This document shows, one piece after another, positions 16,359 to 24,433 of a stretch of DNA of 54,496 bases; within the stretch, counting starts at the first letter, position 1; each line of letters begins with the position of its first letter. The notes below the pieces were generated by a model that ran no database searches, was not told the DNA's origin, and saw only the letters and a list, made by a program, of their open reading frames with translations. The stretch covers positions 1-54,496 of the forward strand of contig CAZVCG010000009.1 in the NCBI GenBank assembly GCA_964626265.1, read 5' to 3'. The position numbers and the translations under genes were made by a program. The DNA is from CAZVCG01 sp964626265 (lineage in GTDB: Bacteria; Pseudomonadota; Alphaproteobacteria; UBA9219).

Positions 16359-18368
16359 ATGTCCTCTCCTGTTGCCGCTTGCGCCGTAAAAACTGTTGCC
16401 GATCCCACACATACGATGATGGCTAACGCCGTGCGTGCGCTGGCGATGGATGCGGTCGAGAAAGCCAAATCAGGCCATCCGGGGATGCCGATGGGCATGG
16501 CCGACGTCGCGACCGTCTTGTGGCGCAAGTTTTTTAAGTTCGATCCTTTCAATCCCATGTGGCCCGATCGCGACCGCTTCATTCTGTCGGCGGGGCATGG
16601 TTCTATGCTGATGTACGCGCTGGCGCATCTTGCGGGTTATCCCAAGATGACGATGGAGGAGATCAAGAACTTCCGTCAGCTTCACAGCCTTACGCCCGGC
16701 CATCCGGAACGCGATTTGGACATCGGCGTGGAAATGACCACCGGGCCGCTTGGCCAGGGCATATCGACCAGCGTGGGTTTCGCGCTGGCCGAACGCATTC
16801 TGAATGCCCGTTTCGGGAATGATCTGGTCGATCACGTGACCTATGTCATCGCATCCGATGGCGACCTTATGGAGGGCATCAGCCACGAAGCCTGCTCGCT
16901 CGCGGGGCATCAGAAACTTGGCCGCTTGATCGTCTTTTATGACGACAACAAAATTTCCATCGACGGGCCGACCTCGCTTTCGTTCACTGAAGACGTTCAG
17001 GCGCGATTCAAGGCCTACGGTTGGCATGTTCAGGCGATCGACGGGCATGATCCCGCCGCTATCGCTAAGGCGACGGAAGCCGCGTTGGCCGTGACGGACC
17101 AACCTTCGATCATCGCTTGCCGTACGATGATCGGTTTTGGCGCACCGAACAAGCAAAACACCCCCGGTTGTCACGGCTCGCCCCTGGGCGCGGACGAAGT
17201 TGCCGCTGTCCGTAAAAACCTGGGCTGGGATTATCCTCCGTTCGAAATTCCGGACGAGGCTCTGAAACCATGGCGCGAGGCTGGCAAGCGAGGCGCAGTC
17301 TCCTATGCCGCTTGGGAAAAGCGGCATGCTGCCTCAAACCAAAAAGCCGAATTTGATCGCACGATCAACGGTGATCTTCCGGCTGATTTCGATAAAACGA
17401 TCCTGCAACTCAAACAAAAAATCGCGACAGAAGCACCCAAGCATGCTACGCGCCAATCGTCCGGCAATACGTTAGCTGCGCTTGCGCCCATTATGCCAGA
17501 GCTTATCGGCGGATCGGCCGATTTAACCCCCTCGAACAATACGTCCGTCAAAGGGTTCGGACCGATTGCTGCGCCATCCTACAAAGGCCAGTACATTCAT
17601 TTCGGGGTGCGTGAGCACGGCATGGCCGCCGCCATGAACGGTATGGCTCTGCACGGCGGAATCGTTCCGTATGGCGGGACTTTCCTTCAATTCGCCGATT
17701 ACAGCCGCCCCTCAATTCGCCTTGCCGCGCTCATGAAACAACGCGTCGTATTCGTTATGACTCACGACAGCATCGGGCTTGGCGAAGACGGGCCTACGCA
17801 CCAACCTGTGGAACATCTGGCCGCCTTGCGCGCGATCCCCGATTTGTTGGTCTTCAGGCCGTGCGATGGCGTCGAAACGGCGGAATGCTGGGAAATCGCC
17901 CTGAAAACCAAGGATGCGCCCAGCCTGTTGGCCCTGTCGCGCCAAGGCTTGCCGACCGTGCGTCAGGCGGGCAACGACAACCTGTCAGCGCGTGGCGCAT
18001 ATGTGCTATCCGAGGCTGAAGGCAAGCGTCAGGTGACTATCCTCGCCACGGGTTCCGAAGTCATGCTGGCCTTGCAGGCGCGTGAGCGACTTCAAAAAGA
18101 GGGCATTGCCGCCGCCGTGGTTTCCATGCCGTGCTGGGAGTTGTTTGACCGTCAAGGCGCGGCCTATCAAGCGTCGGTGCTTGGTACGGCTCCGCGCGTG
18201 GCCGTGGAGGCAGGAATCCGCATGGGCTGGGATCGCTATCTCGGCGAAAAAGGCGTGTTCATAGGCATGCATTCCTTCGGGGTGTCGGCTCCTGCCGAAA
18301 AGCTTTACGAGCATTTCGGGATTACGACGGACGCAGTCGTGAAAGCGGTCAAATCTCTTCTCAAATAA
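16359..18368 (+). CDS. tkt: Transketolase
   Basis: Thiamine-diphosphate enzyme of the pentose phosphate pathway that moves two-carbon units between sugar phosphates. 669 aa, full length. Seen: SGHPGMPMGMAD with the early His, the ThDP/Mg motif SDGDLMEGISHEA followed by NKISIDG, GHD, the pyrimidine-domain segment FGVREHGMAAAMNG with the conserved Glu, and DSIGLGEDGPTHQPVEH. The C-terminal domain ends GVSAPAEKLYEHFG. The start at 16359 (MSSPVAAC) is preferred over upstream codons; GAG lies ten bases before. It heads a tkt-Nudix-gap run. Confidence 0.97.
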   Translation: MSSPVAACAVKTVADPTHTMMANAVRALAMDAVEKAKSGHPGMPMGMADVATVLWRKFFKFDPFNPMWPDRDRFILSAGHGSMLMYALAHLAGYPKMTMEEIKNFRQLHSLTPGHPERDLDIGVEMTTGPLGQGISTSVGFALAERILNARFGNDLVDHVTYVIASDGDLMEGISHEACSLAGHQKLGRLIVFYDDNKISIDGPTSLSFTEDVQARFKAYGWHVQAIDGHDPAAIAKATEAALAVTDQPSIIACRTMIGFGAPNKQNTPGCHGSPLGADEVAAVRKNLGWDYPPFEIPDEALKPWREAGKRGAVSYAAWEKRHAASNQKAEFDRTINGDLPADFDKTILQLKQKIATEAPKHATRQSSGNTLAALAPIMPELIGGSADLTPSNNTSVKGFGPIAAPSYKGQYIHFGVREHGMAAAMNGMALHGGIVPYGGTFLQFADYSRPSIRLAALMKQRVVFVMTHDSIGLGEDGPTHQPVEHLAALRAIPDLLVFRPCDGVETAECWEIALKTKDAPSLLALSRQGLPTVRQAGNDNLSARGAYVLSEAEGKRQVTILATGSEVMLALQARERLQKEGIAAAVVSMPCWELFDRQGAAYQASVLGTAPRVAVEAGIRMGWDRYLGEKGVFIGMHSFGVSAPAEKLYEHFGITTDAVVKAVKSLLK

Positions 18369-18378
18369 CGAGGGTTAC

Positions 18379-18834
18379 ATGCCACGGGAAAAAGGTATCG
18401 ACGAAATCGAGGTTCACGTGGCGACGTTGTGTTTTGAGGAGCAAGATGGCACGCAACGCGTGTTGATAGGCAAGCGTGCGCCGCACCGGAAAATCTATCC
18501 CGACTTGTGGGAATGCGGGGGCGGGCAGGTGCGCAAGGGCCAGACGTTTCAAGACGCCGTGAAAGCCCAAATGCGTGACGAATTCGGCCTCGATGTCGAT
18601 GTTCTGTTTTCGTTGAACGATTACAAGATAGAAACCGAAGGCAAAGTCATTCCCGGTATGCGTTTCGTGTGCCGACCCAAATCCAGCCAAAAGGCCAAAA
18701 TCAGCAGTTCTGAACACACAGAAATAAAATGGGTAACCGTCGAAGAAATACGGACTTACGACCTGATTCCGGGACTTATGCAGGACGTGCGGATGGCCCT
18801 TGATTGGCAAACCAAATTGGTTAAAGCGGCTTAA
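18379..18834 (+). CDS. Nudix-fold protein with degenerate Nudix box
   Basis: 151 aa. The fold is suggested by VLIGKRAPHRKIYPDLWECGGGQV, as in Nudix hydrolases acting on nucleotide diphosphates. The Nudix box (GX5EX7REUXEEXGU) reads GQVRKGQ...AQMRDEFGL: the first Glu is Gln, the RE pair is AQ and the EE pair is DE. Metal binding is therefore probably weakened and activity may be lost or altered. GAGGG lies six bases before the ATG, ten bases after tkt, so it is co-transcribed. An IPP-isomerase-like or regulatory Nudix role cannot be excluded. Confidence 0.8.
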   Translation: MPREKGIDEIEVHVATLCFEEQDGTQRVLIGKRAPHRKIYPDLWECGGGQVRKGQTFQDAVKAQMRDEFGLDVDVLFSLNDYKIETEGKVIPGMRFVCRPKSSQKAKISSSEHTEIKWVTVEEIRTYDLIPGLMQDVRMALDWQTKLVKAA

Positions 18835-18909
18835 TCTCCGTTTTTGCATTTCCGGCCGAAAAGGGCTAAAAAACCCCCGTATTTCACACCCCAGCCTGAT
18901 GAGGATGAC

Positions 18910-19917
18910 ATGACGGTACGCGTAGCTATCAACGGTTTTGGACGCATCGGACGTCTGGTTTTGCGGGCGATGATTGAATCAGGCCGCAAGGATATCGAGG
19001 TTGTGGCCATCAACGATTTGGCTGATGCCAAGACCAACGCACATTTGTTGAAATATGATTCCGTGCATGGGCGTTTTCCGGCCTCGGTCGAGGTGGACGG
19101 CAACGATCTCATCATCAACGGCGCGCGCGTCAAGGGCCTGCAAGAAGCCGATCCGACCAAGCTCGGTTGGGGCGCGATGAACGTCGATGTCGCCATGGAA
19201 TGTTCGGGTCGCTTTACAAAACGTGACGACGCGGGTAAGCACCTTGCGGCTGGCGCGAAGAAGGTGCTGATTTCGGCCCCCGCGACGGATGAAGACATCA
19301 CGATCGTTTATGGTGTGAACCACAATGAATTGAAGGCCAGCCACAACATCGTTTCGAACGCGTCGTGCACCACAAACTGTTTGGCGCCGGTAGCTTATGT
19401 GCTGAACAACCTCGTTGGCATTGAGCATGGTTTTATGACGACGATTCACTCGTACACGGGCGACCAACGCGTCGTGGACACGGCGCACAAGGATCTGCAC
19501 CGCGCGCGCGCGGCGGCGATGAACATGATACCGACGTCGACAGGCGCCGCGAAAGCCGTTGGCAAGGTGTTGCCGGCGCTTAAGGGCAAGCTGGACGGCA
19601 CGGCCATCCGCGTGCCGACGCCGAACGTTTCGGTGGTCGATCTGGCGTTTGTGGCGGGGCGCGCAACAACGGTGGAAGAGATCAACAAGGCGATCAGCGA
19701 GGCTGCCAACGGCGCGCTTAAGGGCGTGTTGGGCGCGTACAGCGAGCCCCTCGTTTCCATGGACTTCAACCACGATCCGCGCTCCTCAATTTTCGCGCTC
19801 AACGAGACAAAGGTTATGGCGGGAACGTTCGTGCGTATCCTGACGTGGTACGACAACGAATGGGGCTTTTCGAACCGCATGGGCGACACAGCCATCGCGA
19901 TGATGGCGGCGAAGTAA
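18910..19917 (+). CDS. gap: Glyceraldehyde-3-phosphate dehydrogenase
   Basis: NAD-dependent glycolytic enzyme, 335 aa. The Rossmann motif INGFGRIGRLV opens the protein; catalytic Cys is in SNASCTTNCLAP, with the His in TIHSYTGDQR; the C-terminus has WYDNEWGFSNRM. Asp in AINDLAD near residue 35 indicates NAD preference. The start at 18910 has GAGGA five bases upstream; the open frame further upstream is not family-like. The pgk and fba genes that often follow are absent; the next gene is convergent. Confidence 0.97.
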   Translation: MTVRVAINGFGRIGRLVLRAMIESGRKDIEVVAINDLADAKTNAHLLKYDSVHGRFPASVEVDGNDLIINGARVKGLQEADPTKLGWGAMNVDVAMECSGRFTKRDDAGKHLAAGAKKVLISAPATDEDITIVYGVNHNELKASHNIVSNASCTTNCLAPVAYVLNNLVGIEHGFMTTIHSYTGDQRVVDTAHKDLHRARAAAMNMIPTSTGAAKAVGKVLPALKGKLDGTAIRVPTPNVSVVDLAFVAGRATTVEEINKAISEAANGALKGVLGAYSEPLVSMDFNHDPRSSIFALNETKVMAGTFVRILTWYDNEWGFSNRMGDTAIAMMAAK

Positions 19918-19960
19918 GCGGCTTTCTTAACGACCCCTGACTTATTTCGGGGGAGCCCAG

Positions 19961-20015
19961 AAAACGCTTATCCCGGCGAAAGCCGGGATCCAGTGATAAT
20001 AAACCCAAGCGTTTT
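19961..20015. terminator. Nested palindrome, probable bidirectional terminator, containing a common REP-like repeat
   Basis: Outer arms AAAACGCTT (19961-19969) and AAGCGTTTT (20007-20015) enclose an inner perfect hairpin ATCCCGGCGAAAGCCGGGAT (19970-19989) with a GAAA tetraloop. It lies between the convergent gap and prmC ends. The inner part matches a palindromic repeat motif widespread in bacterial intergenic DNA, which would explain its perfect stem. Confidence 0.65.
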
Positions 20016-20029
20016 GTTGGGGTTATTTC

Positions 20030-20938
20030 TTACGCCGATGCCGCGACGCATCGCTCGATGCCGCCAAGATCATTGTGGATGGTGACTTTCGTGAAGCCGT
20101 TCTTGAGGAAGAGTTCTTTCACGGCTTCGGCTTGCCCTTGTCCGACTTCGAAAACGGCAAAGCCGTTCGGATTCAGGAACAACGGAAGTTGTGGAATGAG
20201 GAAGCGATAGACATCGAGACCATCCTCGCCGCCGTCGAGCGCTTCGTGCGGGTCAAAGTCGCGCACTTCCGGCATGAGGTTCGGGATGTCGCCGCACGCG
20301 ATATAGGGCGGGTTACTGATGATGACGTCGAACGTTTCACCGAGTCCTTCCAGCCAATAATTCACCCGAAATGCGGCACGTTCAGCAAAGCCGAGGCGCC
20401 CAGCGTTAAGGCGCGCTTGTTCCACGGCTCTAGGGGAAATATCGACGCCGAGTCCAGTGGCGTTCGGCCATTTGCTGAGGAGCGCGAGCAACAGGCAGCC
20501 GGAACCCGCGCCGATATCAAGAACATTGGGCGACAGGCTTTTCGTTTTTGCCAAGGCTTCGGCGGACATCTTGGCGCTTGACGTCAAGGTTTCCATTTTT
20601 GCCAAAGCCGTTTCCACCAACGTTTCGCTGTCGGGGCGTGGCTCAAGCGTGGCTTCGTTGAGGCCAATCGGCAGGCCCCAAAACTCGCGTTCGCCGATGA
20701 TGCGCGCGACGGGCTCGCGTTTGGCGCGACGGTCGATGAGGCGGTAAATGGCGGCGATTTCCTCGGGCTTCATGACGCGCTCGGCCTGCGTCATGATCTG
20801 CATGCGGTTGCAGCTCAGAGCATGTGCGGCAAGAAGGCGCGTGTCGAGCTGAGGATTGTCGACGCCCGCTTCTTTCAGGCGTTGTTGCGCGATCTGGAGG
20901 ATGTCCTTGAGGCGTTTATCGGGGAAGAGGTTTGTCAT
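20030..20938 (-). CDS. prmC: Peptide chain release factor N5-glutamine methyltransferase
   Basis: SAM-dependent enzyme that methylates the Gln of the GGQ motif in release factors. 302 aa. The N-terminal helical domain binds the release factor; the Rossmann domain has LDIGAGSGCLLLALL (SAM motif I) and the catalytic NPPY in IISNPPYIACGDIP. ARIIGEREFWGLPIGLN precedes it, as is typical. It lies 22 bases after prfA, which encodes its substrate, in the usual alphaproteobacterial order. Confidence 0.96.
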   Translation of the reverse strand: MTNLFPDKRLKDILQIAQQRLKEAGVDNPQLDTRLLAAHALSCNRMQIMTQAERVMKPEEIAAIYRLIDRRAKREPVARIIGEREFWGLPIGLNEATLEPRPDSETLVETALAKMETLTSSAKMSAEALAKTKSLSPNVLDIGAGSGCLLLALLSKWPNATGLGVDISPRAVEQARLNAGRLGFAERAAFRVNYWLEGLGETFDVIISNPPYIACGDIPNLMPEVRDFDPHEALDGGEDGLDVYRFLIPQLPLFLNPNGFAVFEVGQGQAEAVKELFLKNGFTKVTIHNDLGGIERCVAASA

Positions 20939-20960
20939 GCGTTTCTTCAGCCGCCTTGCA

Positions 20961-22028
20961 TTACTGTTTATTCAACGCCGCCATTTTTTCTGCCTCGTCC
21001 TGCGTGATGAGGGCGTCGATGAACTCGTCCAGCGCGTTGGCATTAATCACGTCGTCGATCTTGTAAAGCGTCAGGTTAATGCGGTGGTCGCTGACGCGGC
21101 CTTGCGGGAAATTGTAAGTGCGGATGCGTTCGCTGCGGTCGCCTGTGCCCACCTGTTCCTTGCGTGTGGCGGAATAGGCGGCATCGCGGCTGCTGCGCTG
21201 CTGTTCATAAAGGCGAGCGCGCAAGACCTTCATCGCTTTGGCGCGGTTCTTGATTTGCGAGCGTTCTTCCTGCATCGCAACGACGATGCCCGTGGGCATG
21301 TGCGTGATGCGCACGGCGCTTTCGGTCTTGTTCACATGCTGGCCGCCCGCACCGCTTGAGCGGTACACGTCGATGCGTAAGTCCTGCTCGTTGATGTTGA
21401 TGTCTACGTCTTCCATTTCGGGAAGAACGGCAACGGTGGCCGTGGAGGTATGCACGCGGCCTTGGCTTTCCGTTTGCGGCACGCGCTGGACGCGGTGTAC
21501 GCCGCTTTCGAACTTTAATCGCGCGAACACGCCACGACCGCTGATGAGCGCCGATCCTTCTTTCAGGCCGCCGAGGTCGTTTTCCGACAATTCCAAAACC
21601 TCGAAACGCCAGCCTTTGAGGGCGGCATATTTGCGGTACATGTCGAAGAGCACTGCGCCGAAAAGCGCGGCTTCAAGCCCGCCCGCGCCAGCGCGTATTT
21701 CCAGAATGGCGTTGCGATCGTCCGCGATGTCCTTGGGCAGCAACATACGCTGCACCTGTTTTTCGAGCGCGGGGATTTTCTGGCGCAAGGCGTCAATTTC
21801 TACTTGCGCTTCGGCGTGCATTTCGGGATCGGCGAGCATCGCTTCGGCATCGGCCTGTTCCTGACGCGCCTTTTGCAGTTCCTGTATGGCCTCGGCGACT
21901 GGCGTGAGATCGGAATATTCCTTGGATAATGTGGCAATTTGCTCGGCCGCAAGGTTTTGCGCCGACAGCAAGTCGCGCAATTCGTCGTGCCGCGCCAGAA
22001 CGCGCTCTAAGGTATCGGTGAGGGACAT
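20961..22028 (-). CDS. prfA: Peptide chain release factor 1
   Basis: Recognises UAA and UAG stop codons and triggers release of the peptide. 355 aa. The GGQ motif is in SSGAGGQHVNKTESAVRITH; the stop-codon-reading tripeptide is P-Q-T in RVPQTESQGR, of the RF1 PxT type rather than the RF2 SPF type. Domain 1 is the long helical segment at residues 1-100. The upstream sequence ends in GATCCCTGACGCCCC directly against the ATG, with no clear ribosome-binding site. Confidence 0.97.
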   Translation of the reverse strand: MSLTDTLERVLARHDELRDLLSAQNLAAEQIATLSKEYSDLTPVAEAIQELQKARQEQADAEAMLADPEMHAEAQVEIDALRQKIPALEKQVQRMLLPKDIADDRNAILEIRAGAGGLEAALFGAVLFDMYRKYAALKGWRFEVLELSENDLGGLKEGSALISGRGVFARLKFESGVHRVQRVPQTESQGRVHTSTATVAVLPEMEDVDININEQDLRIDVYRSSGAGGQHVNKTESAVRITHMPTGIVVAMQEERSQIKNRAKAMKVLRARLYEQQRSSRDAAYSATRKEQVGTGDRSERIRTYNFPQGRVSDHRINLTLYKIDDVINANALDEFIDALITQDEAEKMAALNKQ

Positions 22029-22186
22029 GGGGCGTCAGGGATCAATGCATATAATTGTTAGCGGATGTAGTATATAACGCCAGCCGCGCCAGAACGCAAA
22101 AGAACGGATGCGAAACGGGATGTATTATAATTTATTGCATAAGGTCACACTAAGTGTTACTTATAGCTAATATTGGAAGGTGGGCC
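22029..22186 (+). promoter_or_regulatory. Divergent control region of prfA and the RHH toxin-antitoxin pair
   Basis: This 158-base region holds a TATAAT-like sequence (22126-22131) and, close to the antitoxin start, the short palindrome TAAGT-gtt-ACTTA (22151-22163), a possible operator for the ribbon-helix-helix antitoxin. GGAAGG at 22175-22180 is its ribosome-binding site. No well-placed -35 box is visible. Confidence 0.3.
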
Positions 22187-22462
22187 ATGCCGCAGACAAA
22201 AGGCGTTAAACTTGACGAAAAGACCCAACAAAGGTTGGCTGCGCTAGCGCGCATCCGCGACAGATCGCCGCATTGGCTCATGTGCAAGGCCATCGAAACC
22301 TATTTGGAACGCGAAGAAAAATATGAGCGCGAAAAACGCGAGGATATGGAGCGGTGGGAACATTATCTGCTGACCGGCGAAGCCGTATCCCATGATAAAG
22401 CCACGGCATGGTTGAAGAATTTGGCGCAGGGTAAGGTTACGTCTTGTCCAAAATCAAAATAA
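22187..22462 (+). CDS. Ribbon-helix-helix (CopG/ParD-like) antitoxin
   Basis: 91 aa. The N-terminal GVKLDEKTQQRLAALARIR and SPHWLMCKAIETYLEREEKYE match the RHH DNA-binding fold of CopG/ParD antitoxins. The C-terminal part (WEHYLLTGEAVSHDKATAWLKNLAQGK) is the usual toxin-wrapping tail. It should bind the RelE/ParE-like toxin that follows and repress the pair. Start at 22187 with GGAAGG six bases upstream; upstream codons in frame are unlikely. It overlaps the toxin by 19 bases. Confidence 0.87.
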   Translation: MPQTKGVKLDEKTQQRLAALARIRDRSPHWLMCKAIETYLEREEKYEREKREDMERWEHYLLTGEAVSHDKATAWLKNLAQGKVTSCPKSK

Positions 22463-22743
22463 AATGGCTTTCCGAAGCGCTGGCCGACATTGAACGGCTT
22501 TATGCCTTTTTACACAAAAAGAATCCGATTGCGGCGGCGCGGGCGGCAAAGGCTATACTGGAAGGCTCCGGATTTCTTAAATCGATGCCCGACGCCGGCC
22601 GTCCCATGGAAGACGATACAGGACGGCGCGAATGGTTCATCCCTTTTGGCGCGGGGGCTTACGTGTTGCGCTATATGCGAGATGAGGACGATACGCTTGT
22701 CGTCATTCGCGTGTGGCACAGCAAGGAAAGCCGGATGCAATAG
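22444..22743 (+). CDS. RelE/ParE-family toxin
   Basis: 99 aa, TTG start. Pattern: IKWLSEALADIERLYAFLHKKNPIAAARAAKAIL, then LKSMPDAGRPMEDDTGRREWFIPFGAGAYVLRYM and VIRVWHSKESR at the end. This is the ParE/RelE fold; RelE members cleave mRNA on the ribosome while ParE members poison gyrase, and the sequence alone does not decide. The overlap with the antitoxin implies coupled translation. The gene appears intact. Confidence 0.87.
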   Translation: MSKIKIKWLSEALADIERLYAFLHKKNPIAAARAAKAILEGSGFLKSMPDAGRPMEDDTGRREWFIPFGAGAYVLRYMRDEDDTLVVIRVWHSKESRMQ

Positions 22744-22809
22744 ACAATATTTGGTAGGCGAAGTACTACCGTGGAAGGCGGTTCTGCCTTTTCCTAAAAT
22801 GAATTTAGT

Positions 22810-23244
22810 CTAGAAGGGGTTTCTTTCCGAAAGACCGCCAAGAATATTTTTGGCGTGGTTCAAATATCCATCGTGTTTTGCACGACGTTTGTTAAGTTCC
22901 TGAATAACCCGCTCTATTAATCCATGTCTATCATTTTTCAGTTTTTGCATTCCGTCCTCACATTGTTGCAAGGGGGAAAAACCACTCTTTATTGAATTAC
23001 AAAGAGAGCAACTGAAAACATGATTGTTTGAATCATGAATGAACTCAGGGAAGATTGTTTTAGGCAGCAAGTGATCCAAGTTTATGGCCCAATAACCAGT
23101 CGAATCTTTCAATAAGTCATTTTCACAGTATTCACAGTTGCCTCGCGCCCGAACGCAGGCAAAAGCAAGACTCTTGCTGAAGTTGGCTTGTGTATGAAGT
23201 TCAGCGATGGCTTTGTTTTCTTTTTCCGTCGGCACAAATGTCAT
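22810..23244 (-). CDS. HNH-family endonuclease
   Basis: 144 aa. C-E-Y-C near residue 37, then INLDHLLPKTIFPEFIHDSNNHVFSCSLCNSIK: two CxxC zinc knuckles bracket the LDHLLPK His-Asp centre and the closing N of the HNH fold. Such nucleases occur in restriction systems, phages and defence islands; the target cannot be inferred. It is more AT-rich than its neighbours. GAGGAA lies nine bases before the ATG. It stands between the RHH toxin-antitoxin pair and ispG and is probably acquired. Confidence 0.8.
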   Translation of the reverse strand: MTFVPTEKENKAIAELHTQANFSKSLAFACVRARGNCEYCENDLLKDSTGYWAINLDHLLPKTIFPEFIHDSNNHVFSCSLCNSIKSGFSPLQQCEDGMQKLKNDRHGLIERVIQELNKRRAKHDGYLNHAKNILGGLSERNPF

Positions 23245-23256
23245 ATCTTTTGTTCC

Positions 23257-24366
23257 TCAAGAATGCTTGATCCCCATCCTCCCCACATAATCCTCAACCA
23301 ACTGCACAAGGTGTTCGACGACGTCGGTGTCCTTGATGCGGTGGTCGGGCTTGCCGTCGATGTAAATCTGGGCCGCACCGCCGCCGCCGCCCGTGATGCC
23401 GATGTTCGTGTGCATCGCTTCGCCGGGGCCGTTCACGACGCAACCCATGACGGAAAGAGAAATCGGGGCGGTGATGTGGGCGAGGCGTTGTTCGAGTTCT
23501 TCGGTGATTTTGATGACGTCGATCCCGCGCCGCGCGCATGTGGGGCATGAGACGATGCTGATGCCGCGGCTGCGCAAGCCGAGCGATTTCAGCATGTCGA
23601 AGCCGACGCGGATTTCTTCGACCGGATCGGCGGACAGCGACACGCGGATTGTGTCGCCGATGCCTTCGGCCATCAAGATGCCCATGCCGATGGAGCTTTT
23701 CACCGTGCCGGTGCGCAAGCCGCCTGCCTCGGTGATGCCGAGATGGAGCGGGTAATCGCACGCTTTGGCCAACGCGCGGTAAGACGCGATGGCGAGGAAA
23801 ACATCCGATGCTTTCACGCTAATTTTGAATTCGTGGAAGTCGTGATCCTGAAGGAGTTTAGCGTGGCTCATGGCGCTTTCGACCATCGCTTCGGGGCAGG
23901 GTTCACCGTATTTTTCGAGCAAGTCCTGTTCCAGCGAAGCGGCGTTGACGCCGATGCGGATGGAGCAGCCGTGATCTTTCGCGGCCTTCACGACCTCGCC
24001 CACGCGCTCGTGCGAGCCGATGTTGCCGGGGTTGATGCGCAGGCACGCCGCGCCCGCTTCGGCGGCTTCGATGCCGCGTTTGTAGTGAAAATGGATGTCG
24101 GCCACGATGGGCACGTTCACGCCTTTGACTATTTCTTTTAACGCTGCGGTGGATTCTTCGTTCGGGCACGAAACACGCACGATGTCCGCGCCGACGGCTT
24201 CGAGCTCCTTGATCTGGGCGATGGTGGCTTGGGGGTCGGACGTGAGCGTGTTCGTCATCGACTGCACGGCAACCGGCGCGTCGCCGCCCACGGGAACCTT
24301 GCCGACCATGATTTTGCGGGATTTACGGCGGGCTATGTTGCGCCAAGGATGAAGATCGTTGCTCAT
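23257..24366 (-). CDS. ispG: 4-hydroxy-3-methylbut-2-en-1-yl diphosphate synthase
   Basis: Iron-sulphur enzyme of the non-mevalonate (MEP) isoprenoid pathway that converts MEcPP to HMBPP. 369 aa. Family segments: GDAPVAVQSMTNTLTSD, ADIHFHYKRG, CLRINPGNIG, LHLGITEAGG, and the 4Fe-4S cysteines in SCPTCARRGIDV and MGCVVNGPGEA. The start has AAGAGAA close by. It follows rodZ, 67 bases downstream. hisS, often next in alphaproteobacteria, is not adjacent here. Confidence 0.97.
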   Translation of the reverse strand: MSNDLHPWRNIARRKSRKIMVGKVPVGGDAPVAVQSMTNTLTSDPQATIAQIKELEAVGADIVRVSCPNEESTAALKEIVKGVNVPIVADIHFHYKRGIEAAEAGAACLRINPGNIGSHERVGEVVKAAKDHGCSIRIGVNAASLEQDLLEKYGEPCPEAMVESAMSHAKLLQDHDFHEFKISVKASDVFLAIASYRALAKACDYPLHLGITEAGGLRTGTVKSSIGMGILMAEGIGDTIRVSLSADPVEEIRVGFDMLKSLGLRSRGISIVSCPTCARRGIDVIKITEELEQRLAHITAPISLSVMGCVVNGPGEAMHTNIGITGGGGGAAQIYIDGKPDHRIKDTDVVEHLVQLVEDYVGRMGIKHS

Positions 24367-24433
24367 GAGATTCTCTTTTTATCGACAGAAAGGCTAAGCT
24401 TATAACGCCGAATGCGCGAATGCGCCAAGCGTT

